A stretch of DNA of 13,946 bases from JBBDWJ01 sp040902925 (lineage in GTDB: Bacteria > Acidobacteriota > Terriglobia > Bryobacterales > UBA6623): contig JBBDWJ010000298.1 in assembly GCA_040902925.1 (NCBI GenBank), forward strand, positions 1 to 13,946, in the 5' to 3' direction. Below are positions 1 through 6,026 of the stretch, in pieces. Position 1 is the stretch's first letter, and each line of letters begins with the position of its first letter. Position numbers and translations under genes: made by a program. Under the pieces are notes generated by a model that was not told where the DNA came from, did not search any database, and saw only the letters and a program-made list of their open reading frames with translations.

Positions 1-552
1 CAGATGAAGCTCGACAGGATGTCGTTTGTCGTGCGCACCGCGGGCGACCCCGCCGCGGTCGCCAGCACGGTTCAGGATCAGATCTGGACGCTCGACAAGG
101 ACCAGCCAGTCACCGGCGTGCGCACCATGGATGAGTACATCCTGCGGGCCCACTCGGGGCCACAGTTGAATTTGATCCTGGCGTCGATCTTCGCGGCACT
201 GGCGCTGCTGCTGGCTGTCTCGGGTATTTACGGCGTGATGTCTTATACCGTGCATCGCCGAAGCCATGAGATGGGCGTGCGGATGGCCCTAGGCGCCGAG
301 CGCGGAGATATCTTCCGGCTCGTATTGGGCCAGGCGATGATGCTCGGCTGTATCGGACTGGCCCTGGGGCTGGCGGCGGCGGTCGGACTAACGCGATTTC
401 TCGCCGGCATGCTGTACGAGGTTAGCCCTACCGACGTCACGACGCTGGTTGCCGTGGCGTCGTTTCTGGCCCTGGTCGTGCTGCTCGCAAGCTATACCCC
501 CGCCAGGCGCGCCACCGGATTCGACCCGCTTCGCAACCTTCGCGCGGAATGA
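1..552 (+). CDS. ADOP/MacB-like ABC transporter permease, C-terminal fragment
   Basis: This is the 3' end of a gene that begins before the window; the frame is open from base 1 and ends at TGA 550-552. About 180 residues remain. They contain an FtsX-type membrane domain: a first helix near residues 57-79, then a cytoplasmic loop with the family hallmark HRRSHEMGVRMALGA (84-98), a second helix near 106-128 and a third near 146-164, ending in PARRATGFDPLRNLRAE. The order of helix, EMGVRMALGA loop, two helices and PARRA...DPL tail is characteristic of MacB-like and acidobacterial duplicated orphan permeases. ADOP proteins are about 800-900 aa and usually lack a neighbouring ATPase gene; here the upstream context is not visible. 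The substrate cannot be deduced. A second member of the same family lies at the other end of the window in the opposite orientation. Confidence 0.93.
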   Translation, partial: QMKLDRMSFVVRTAGDPAAVASTVQDQIWTLDKDQPVTGVRTMDEYILRAHSGPQLNLILASIFAALALLLAVSGIYGVMSYTVHRRSHEMGVRMALGAERGDIFRLVLGQAMMLGCIGLALGLAAAVGLTRFLAGMLYEVSPTDVTTLVAVASFLALVVLLASYTPARRATGFDPLRNLRAE

Positions 553-639
553 CGCGCTTGTCGTGCGCGTGTGAATGCGCTTGTTCGCCGCAGAAGCAGC
601 CCCGGCAGCACAAGGTCCTGGCTGATTGCGAAAAAGCCA

Positions 640-724
640 ATTCAGCCGCAGATGCACGCAGATGGACGCAGATACTTCCTTTCGTTTTTGATCTGCGTTT
701 ATCCGCGTGTATCTGCGGCTGATT
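640..724. repeat. Palindromic intergenic element built from 10-nt units
   Basis: Two 34-nt arms (640-673 and 691-724) are inverted copies matching at 29 of 34 positions and separated by a 17-nt pyrimidine-rich loop. Three of the five mismatches would be G-U wobbles in plus-strand RNA. Each arm is itself a tandem array with a period of 10 nt: CGCAGATGCA, CGCAGATGGA, CGCAGAT on the left, and the ATCTGCG-type complement on the right. It lies between the convergent ends of the permease (stop at 552) and the glycosidase (stop at 760), so it could act as a bidirectional transcription barrier, but neither side has a proper U-tract. Sequences of the ATCTGCGT...ATCTGCGG kind are, to my knowledge, dispersed repeats in several environmental phyla. 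I see only one copy here. Confidence 0.8.
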
Positions 725-759
725 CTTTCCGAGACGGGCTCGCCGGATAGGAACAGGGG

Positions 760-2055
760 CTACGACTTTTTTTTGACGGTGGTGACGGGCGGCTTTCTGA
801 GCACCAGCCCGGCAATGTACTCGAGGACCGCCTTGAAGTAAGCGGGATCGCGTTGCGCGACCGGCATGTCATCGCTAAACTCGGCGCTTTCCCCGGGCAT
901 GTAGACGAACGGAAACTGCTGCGCCTGCACCCACGGCATATAACCCCAGCCGGCCGAAGTGTTGAAGAGGGCGTCGGCGCTCGCCAGCTCGCGTGCAAGA
1001 GTCTCATGAGTCGTCTCGCGGCCGTTGTCGTCTTCGGTCATCCAAACGGTGCGGTTGTACTCTTCGAACTCGCGCAGGCGGGCCAGTTTTTCGCCGGGCG
1101 TGCGGCCGTTGCCGTGGACCAGCACGATGTCGCACAGCCTTGCTAGAGACTCGGGATAAGCCATCCGGCCGCCTGTGGATGCGCCGATGGGCAGCAGGAA
1201 ATCCGCGCCGTTGAACTGCTCGCGCACGACTTCCACGAGGCCCGTAATGTTTTCAGGGATAAAGGACGCCTGGTCCCAGGTCTCGCCCTTGAGGTCCCAC
1301 TCGTTGGCGATGTCGATCACGACGTTGCGGAAGTTATTTTGGACGAGCCAGCGCGTGATGTTGCGGGCGGCGGCAACGATGGCTTGGTCCGATTCGAAAA
1401 TTTCGTCCTGGCCCTGATAGAAGTACAACAGGTTGACGACCATGCCGCGCTGGTCGGCGGCGCGGATGACGCGATCGAGCCGCGCCAGCCAGGCAGGTTT
1501 CAACGATCCGTCGGGAAGAAACGCGCTGACCAGCATTCCCTCGCCGCTACCATGCTTGGCGCCATTGCGCCGCGCGATGCCGTTGACGTTGGGGTCGTAA
1601 CCGGGGTTGCCGCCTTGCAGGCTTATCGAAATAGCCAGCACGCCATGAGCCTTGTAGACATCCAGCGCTTCGATAAGCCGGTCCGTATTGGCGTCGGGGT
1701 CGAACTGGTGCTCGGTCATCCACTCGTCGTGAAAGATGGCCTGCGCGAGGCGCAAAATCATCAGCTTGCCGCGGGCCTTGCCGCGATAGGCGCGATCCGA
1801 GTAGGTTTGCCGCCATTCCCCGCGGGGCGAGGAGCGCATGTAGAAGGCTTTCTGTTTATAGCGCGGCCCCAGCATCGAGCCCGTGGCGATCTCGGTCGCC
1901 GCGGCCAACGGCTGTGTTGCGATGCCGAGCAAGGCCAGGCCCCCAAGCACGGCTATCTGGAGTGCGCGGCAAGCGAGCGATCCGAAACGAGGACGAGACC
2001 CTCGCGGGACCCACCCTGCTTGCGGGGCGAGATTCGTGTCGTCTCTCACGCGCAT
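760..2055 (-). CDS. Putative secreted clan GH-A-like glycoside hydrolase (cellulase-like TIM barrel)
   Basis: A 431-aa protein. A hydrophobic segment at about residues 31-53, ending in a run of Ala, is a likely signal peptide, although it begins unusually late. The rest reads as a (beta/alpha)8 glycosidase: a loop with DANTDRLIEALDVYKAHG (121-138), a GGNPGYDPN strand end (148-156), VVNLLYFYQGQDE (206-218), VVIDIANEWDL (245-255) and TVWMTEDDNG (336-345). By analogy with clan GH-A (GH5-type cellulases), E252 in the Asn-Glu pair would be the acid/base and E341 at the end of a late strand the nucleophile; this is inference. The substrate is unknown. The ATG at 2053-2055 is the first in frame but has no convincing Shine-Dalgarno, and the 30 polar residues before the hydrophobic core suggest that the true start may be further in, for example the GTG codon of V36. 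It lies 306 nt downstream of the receptor gene and behind its terminator. Confidence 0.75.
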   Translation of the reverse strand: MRVRDDTNLAPQAGWVPRGSRPRFGSLACRALQIAVLGGLALLGIATQPLAAATEIATGSMLGPRYKQKAFYMRSSPRGEWRQTYSDRAYRGKARGKLMILRLAQAIFHDEWMTEHQFDPDANTDRLIEALDVYKAHGVLAISISLQGGNPGYDPNVNGIARRNGAKHGSGEGMLVSAFLPDGSLKPAWLARLDRVIRAADQRGMVVNLLYFYQGQDEIFESDQAIVAAARNITRWLVQNNFRNVVIDIANEWDLKGETWDQASFIPENITGLVEVVREQFNGADFLLPIGASTGGRMAYPESLARLCDIVLVHGNGRTPGEKLARLREFEEYNRTVWMTEDDNGRETTHETLARELASADALFNTSAGWGYMPWVQAQQFPFVYMPGESAEFSDDMPVAQRDPAYFKAVLEYIAGLVLRKPPVTTVKKKS

Positions 2056-2223
2056 GCGTTTCTTGTAAAAGGCCAGGCGTCAAGATCCACGGCGCTCGAC
2101 CGCCAGCCTCGGAGTCGAGAGGGTTGGATGCCGCGGCGCCAACGAAGAAACGAGGCCCGAGCCGCCGTTTTGGGGGTGTCGGCGGCAATACCCATGGCAC
2201 CCCGTTCCTCGCGGTTGGGTTTG

Positions 2224-2232
2224 ATCTTAGCA
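2224..2232 (-). promoter_or_regulatory. Candidate extended -10 promoter for the glycosidase gene
   Basis: Read on the minus strand, this is TGCTAAGAT, a TGn extended -10 followed by TAAGAT (4 of 6 matches to TATAAT). No good -35 hexamer lies 17 nt further up. Transcription would start near 2217 and give an untranslated leader of about 160 nt. Support comes from its position between the receptor's terminator (2302-2337) and the glycosidase start (2055), and from the perfect dyad at 2253-2276, which would occupy roughly -36 to -59. It is a motif match only. Confidence 0.3.
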
Positions 2233-2252
2233 TGAAGCCTGACCCCGCGAGG

Positions 2253-2276
2253 CGATTGCAAAGTGGCTTGCAATCG
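2253..2276. promoter_or_regulatory. Perfect 9-bp inverted repeat, candidate operator
   Basis: CGATTGCAA at 2253-2261 and TTGCAATCG at 2268-2276 are exact reverse complements separated by AGTGGC. The 15-bp centre-to-centre spacing of the arms is compatible with a dimeric DNA-binding protein. There is no T-tract on either side, so it is not an intrinsic terminator. It sits between the receptor terminator and a candidate glycosidase promoter, which favours a regulator-binding site over a transcript-end structure. Which regulator might bind it is unknown. Confidence 0.5.
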
Positions 2277-2301
2277 TTTCGGACCTTGGGAGATCGCGCA
2301 C

Positions 2302-2337
2302 AAAAAAGAAGGGCCGCCCCACGATGGAGCGGCCCTT
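2302..2337 (-). terminator. Intrinsic terminator of the TonB-dependent receptor gene
   Basis: On the minus strand a 9-bp perfect stem (AAGGGCCGC paired with GCGGCCCTT, plus-strand positions 2309-2317 and 2329-2337) encloses an 11-nt loop and is followed by C and then six T (2307-2302). It starts 25 nt after the receptor's stop codon at 2362-2364. Stem, GC content, U-tract and position all fit a rho-independent terminator. It implies that the downstream glycosidase gene needs its own promoter. Confidence 0.9.
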
Positions 2338-2361
2338 GTTGCAAGTCAGGTTTGAGGGCGC

Positions 2362-5300
2362 CTAGAACTCCAGGCGCAGCCCCATGGTGATCAGCCGCGG
2401 ACCGTTTTGCGGAGCGGTGGCGCGTCCGAAATTGGCGTTGCCGATCGAGGAGTTTACCGTGAAGTTCGTTCTGTTAAACAGATTGAACATATCGGCGCGA
2501 TAGGTGAACAGCACGCCCCGGTCGCCGCGGTTGAACAGCCGGAACTGCTTTTGGATCGACAGGTTCTCCTGGAAAATCGGAGGCCGCCGCAGATCGCCGT
2601 AGTAGAGCGATCCATACCCCAAGTCAAACTCACCGGCTAGAGCAAAAGCGCCGGAATTGAAGTAGCGGATATTGGGGTTGGCCGGGTCGAGGTCGGTGCG
2701 GCTAACGCCGGTCTGCAACTCCTGTCCGGTCGGGTTGGCCCGCTTGCCGCCGTTAAAGAGCACGTTACCCAGCGAGTTGGGAGCTGTTCCCACATCGAGG
2801 CCGCCGCTGACGTAGCGCTGCGCCGCGGCGATCGTCCAGCCGCCCAGGACGTAATCCACCACGCCGCCGCGATTGAGCCACCGCCGGCCCCTGCCAAACG
2901 GCAAATCGACGGAGTTCAAAATATTGAGAACGTGCGGCAGATCGAACGACGAGTAGGTTTTCTCGGCGTCCAGATCGTAGGTGTTCTGGGGCGCCACTTC
3001 GAACTGCGTGAAGATCTGGCGGTAGTGAATCTTCGCCAGCGACTTCGACCAGGTGTAAGAGGTCATCATCTGCCAGGACCCGTACCGGCGCTCGATTTTT
3101 GCCTGCATCGAGTCATACCAGGTCTTGCCGTCGCCCGAGTTGCGGCTGAACACGTTGAGGTACTGCGGATAGGGCCGCAGAGCCTGCGCGAGCGTCCGGT
3201 CATTCGGAAACGCCGCGAACGGCTTGCTAAAGCCCGCCGCGATCACCTCGGGATCGTCGATGCGCTTGCGCAGCAGCGGACCGAGCGAGAGGTGTTTCGG
3301 GTCGACCTGGTTCAGCCAGATCGAGGAGTTCAGGCCACTGCCGCGATTGCCGACATAGGCGATATCCGCCAGAAAGCCGGCGAACTCATGCTGGATGTTG
3401 ATGCTCCAGTTGTGAACGCGCGGCGCCTGGCCATAGTTCTCGCCCAGGTAGTCGACGTCACGGAAGTTGCCGAAGCTGGGATCGATGAACGGCGGCTTGG
3501 CGACGTTTGGCGGCACCGGGATGCCTCCGTCAAACGGGAACGCGCCATTGAGGCCATCGGAAGGAACCTGCGTCGGCGGGCCGCCGAAACCGAGGGTGCA
3601 GCCGCAACCGCCGTTACCCAGGGTCTGATAGAAGATGCCGTATCCACCGCGCAGCACCGTCTTGCTCGTCAGTTGATAAGCAAAGCCGATGCGCGGGCCG
3701 ATGCTGCTGTAGTCGGTCGGATAGAAGCGCTTGGCTCCGATGCGGCCGGCGCCTTCCCCGGCGAACGTCAATGCGCCGGGCAGATTGTCAGCCGCCGGAT
3801 TGGGCGTCGTCAGGTTGATGGAAGAGAACGTGTCACTCTTGAAGTGAAAGCCGACCGGAACTTCATAGCGAAGCCCAAAATTCAGGGTCAGGCCGGGCCT
3901 CACCTTCCAGTTGTCCATGATATAGCCGGCGTGATAGGCGTAACGAATCTGCGCGATCAGGATCGGCAGCGCGGCGGTTTCCGCGCTATCGGGCATGCCG
4001 AGCAAAAAGCTCGCGAACGAATGGCCCGTTCCCGCGGTGTTGGTCGGCAGCGCGGTTTGCGCGCGGGCGAAATTGAACAGCCCATTGGTGCCGGCGGCGT
4101 CGTTGCCCGTGGTCCCCAGGCGCCGAATGTCCCAGCCGAACTTCCATTCGTGCGCGCCCTTGATCCAGGTCATCGCCTGGTTGAAGTGGTAGGTAGTGTT
4201 GTACTGGCGGCCGTCGTTGACCTTGCCATCCTGCACGCCGAACGCGGTCAGCGCATCGGCGGCCGTGAAGCGAATACGGGGCGTGGCGTCAGTGTCGGTC
4301 TTGAGGCCGATCTGCGAAGCGAAGCCCGCCTGCGCCGGGTTGTCCCAGCCCTGCCGCGTGCGGCTGTAGCCGAACGTCGTGTGAATCAGTAAAGTCGGCG
4401 AAAAGATGTAGTCGTGGTTGAAGCGGAAGTTTTGCGGCCGCTGAAAGCTGGAACCCAGCCCCTGGCCCAAAGGCCCCGGCAGCGCCGCGACCCCCTTGGT
4501 GTCCTGATTTTGCAGGCTGTGGAAATAGGAGAGCCGGTTGTTATCCGAAAAGGCGTGATCCAGTTTCAGGCTCCAGTGGTAGTCGGTCAGATTACTGGTA
4601 TTGACGAACGAATAGTTGTTCGTGTCCACGCCGGGCAGATTCGGATCCGGAATCGACGGCAGAATGTTCGCGGCGACGCTGCTGAAGCGCGCCTGCGGGA
4701 TGGCGTTATTGGCGAACGGCTGGCGCACATCGCCGGCCGTGGTCGCCGGGTCATAAATCAGCCGTGAAAACTCGGAAAAATCTCCCTGCTTCATCCGCGC
4801 GGTGGCCACGGCGCTCGTGGTCGACGCCGCCGTCGCGGGACGCAGGTCGCGCGAGTAGCTCAAGAAGAAGAACGTCTTATTGCGCCCGTCATAGGCCTTG
4901 GGGATATAGACCGGGCCGCCGACCGCGCCGCCCACCTCGTTGAAGCGCTCCTTGGGGCGGAAACCGGGCTTGTTATTGACGTTCGAGTTGACGTTGTAGC
5001 CGGCGGCGTTGAAGATGTCGCGCCGCAGGTTCCAGAAACCGGTGCCATGCAGGCTGTTGGTTCCCGACTTGGTGACGAACGACTCGATGCCGCCGCCAAA
5101 ACGGCCATGCTCGGCTGAGTAGGTGCTGGTGAGCAGCTTGAATTCGCCAAACATCTCGGCGGCCGGGAAATTGAAAACCACGCCGCCCGATTCCGGGATC
5201 GTCAAGCTGGCGCCATCAATCAAAACCTCTTTGCCGCGGCCGCCCGAACCGTTGATGCTGACTTCGCGGTGGCTGTTAACGCCGGGCATGTAGGTGACGA

Positions 5301-5763
5301 AGGCTTCCGCGTTTCGAATGCCGCCCGTAAACAATGGCAGCGTATTCATGAATTTCGTTGAAAAGCTTTGGCCGCGCTCGCTGGTCGTGGTTTCCAGCAG
5401 CGGCGCCTCGGCCACCACCTCCACGGTTTGCTGCACGTCGCCGACTTCCAGCGGCAGATCCAGCGCCACGCGCGTAGCGACGCGAATCTCCAGCCCGCTG
5501 CGAGTTAGTTTCTTGAAGCCGATTTTCTCGACCATCAATTCATACATGCCGGTCGGCAGGCTCGGCAAAACGTAGAGCCCGGCCCCGGACGATTGGGCTT
5601 GAAATGTCGCCCCGGTCTGTTCGTTGCGCGCCGTAACCGACGCTTCAGGGATGGACCCGCCCGAGGGGTCGGTAACCGTGCCGCCGATGGAACCCGTGTT
5701 CACTTGCGCCAACAGGGGCGCACTGGCCAGGGCGGCAATGGCCAAGAATCTACTCAGTCGCAT
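2362..5763 (-). CDS. TonB-dependent outer-membrane receptor, Oar-like, with carboxypeptidase-regulatory-like N-terminal domain
   Basis: A 1133-aa outer-membrane protein. Residues 1-20 are a signal peptide ending in LLAQ. Residues about 23-105 form a carboxypeptidase D regulatory-like beta-sandwich (GSIGGTVTDPSGG, then YVLPSLPTGMYEL). A plug-like region follows at about 110-235, with ETTTSERGQSF, EVLIDGASL and EHGRFGGGIESFVTKSGTNSLHG. The remainder is a large beta barrel ending in MGLRLEF with the terminal Phe expected for BAM-dependent insertion. This architecture is typical of the very large acidobacterial Oar-like receptor family; the ligands are mostly unknown, and carbohydrate is one option. 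No TonB-box or SusD partner gene is visible. The only two cysteines of the whole protein are C720 and C722 in a GNGGCGCTLG loop. The start is well supported by GAGGTG 8 nt upstream. The gene is flanked by a clear terminator and a 263-nt upstream region. Confidence 0.96.
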   Translation of the reverse strand: MRLSRFLAIAALASAPLLAQVNTGSIGGTVTDPSGGSIPEASVTARNEQTGATFQAQSSGAGLYVLPSLPTGMYELMVEKIGFKKLTRSGLEIRVATRVALDLPLEVGDVQQTVEVVAEAPLLETTTSERGQSFSTKFMNTLPLFTGGIRNAEAFVTYMPGVNSHREVSINGSGGRGKEVLIDGASLTIPESGGVVFNFPAAEMFGEFKLLTSTYSAEHGRFGGGIESFVTKSGTNSLHGTGFWNLRRDIFNAAGYNVNSNVNNKPGFRPKERFNEVGGAVGGPVYIPKAYDGRNKTFFFLSYSRDLRPATAASTTSAVATARMKQGDFSEFSRLIYDPATTAGDVRQPFANNAIPQARFSSVAANILPSIPDPNLPGVDTNNYSFVNTSNLTDYHWSLKLDHAFSDNNRLSYFHSLQNQDTKGVAALPGPLGQGLGSSFQRPQNFRFNHDYIFSPTLLIHTTFGYSRTRQGWDNPAQAGFASQIGLKTDTDATPRIRFTAADALTAFGVQDGKVNDGRQYNTTYHFNQAMTWIKGAHEWKFGWDIRRLGTTGNDAAGTNGLFNFARAQTALPTNTAGTGHSFASFLLGMPDSAETAALPILIAQIRYAYHAGYIMDNWKVRPGLTLNFGLRYEVPVGFHFKSDTFSSINLTTPNPAADNLPGALTFAGEGAGRIGAKRFYPTDYSSIGPRIGFAYQLTSKTVLRGGYGIFYQTLGNGGCGCTLGFGGPPTQVPSDGLNGAFPFDGGIPVPPNVAKPPFIDPSFGNFRDVDYLGENYGQAPRVHNWSINIQHEFAGFLADIAYVGNRGSGLNSSIWLNQVDPKHLSLGPLLRKRIDDPEVIAAGFSKPFAAFPNDRTLAQALRPYPQYLNVFSRNSGDGKTWYDSMQAKIERRYGSWQMMTSYTWSKSLAKIHYRQIFTQFEVAPQNTYDLDAEKTYSSFDLPHVLNILNSVDLPFGRGRRWLNRGGVVDYVLGGWTIAAAQRYVSGGLDVGTAPNSLGNVLFNGGKRANPTGQELQTGVSRTDLDPANPNIRYFNSGAFALAGEFDLGYGSLYYGDLRRPPIFQENLSIQKQFRLFNRGDRGVLFTYRADMFNLFNRTNFTVNSSIGNANFGRATAPQNGPRLITMGLRLEF

Positions 5764-5771
5764 GAGCTATA

Positions 5772-5777
5772 CACCTC
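5772..5777 (-). promoter_or_regulatory. Shine-Dalgarno of the receptor gene
   Basis: On the minus strand GAGGTG lies 8 nt before the ATG at 5763-5761. It is the clearest ribosome binding site in the window and fixes the receptor start. It contrasts with several neighbouring genes that have no recognisable Shine-Dalgarno. Confidence 0.8.
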
Positions 5778-5824
5778 AACCAAAAAATGGCTCCGCCCCC
5801 CTCCGCGCAAGCCAGGATTATGTG

Positions 5825-5833
5825 AGTGTAGCA
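5825..5833 (-). promoter_or_regulatory. Candidate extended -10 promoter of the receptor gene
   Basis: The minus strand reads TGCTACACT, a TGn extended -10 followed by TACACT (4 of 6 matches to consensus). Transcription would begin about 7 nt downstream, leaving a leader of roughly 55 nt that contains the GAGGTG ribosome binding site. No strong -35 element is visible. A T7G9 homopolymer (5892-5907) lies about 60-80 nt further upstream. Confidence 0.3.
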
Positions 5834-5891
5834 ATCCGGCGCGGGAAAAGCTTGTTCTTTACACCCCGAAAATGGGCTATGCCATGGCCAC

Positions 5892-5907
5892 TTTTTTTGG
5901 GGGGGGG
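5892..5907. repeat. T7G9 homopolymer tract upstream of the receptor gene
   Basis: Seven T (5892-5898) run directly into nine G (5899-5907) in otherwise mixed-sequence intergenic DNA about 130 nt upstream of the receptor start. Long G runs slip during replication and are also error-prone in sequencing. It lies upstream of the candidate receptor promoter rather than inside the coding sequence. Confidence 0.85.
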
Positions 5908-6026
5908 ATGGGTTTTTGCGGCCGCCGTCCCAACATCCAGCTTCCCAGAGCGGTGCGGCATCCTTCCTCTGCTCCGTGATTCAGGAGAATCGCGGGCGGT
6001 TTTCTATGGAATTCGGGATTTCATCC

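Noticed and set aside
1339..2235. 298-codon plus-strand frame opposite the glycosidase gene
   Set aside because: Runs across the glycosidase gene and its upstream region with no recognisable domain; composition is that of a complementary-strand shadow.
2046..2303. Short minus-strand frame ending across the glycosidase ATG
   Set aside because: An Arg-rich translation without recognisable features; the overlap with the start could be chance, so it is mentioned only as a start-site caveat.
2932..4392. 486-codon plus-strand open frame opposite the receptor gene
   Set aside because: It is antisense to a well-supported 1133-aa receptor; the Arg/Val/Gly/Ala-rich translation has no domain, and such frames are expected opposite high-GC genes.
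5975..5994. Hairpin CGTGATTC-AGGA-GAATCGCG downstream of the lyase-like gene as its terminator
   Set aside because: In the transcribed (minus) sense the stem has a mismatch and no U-tract follows, so terminator function is not supported.
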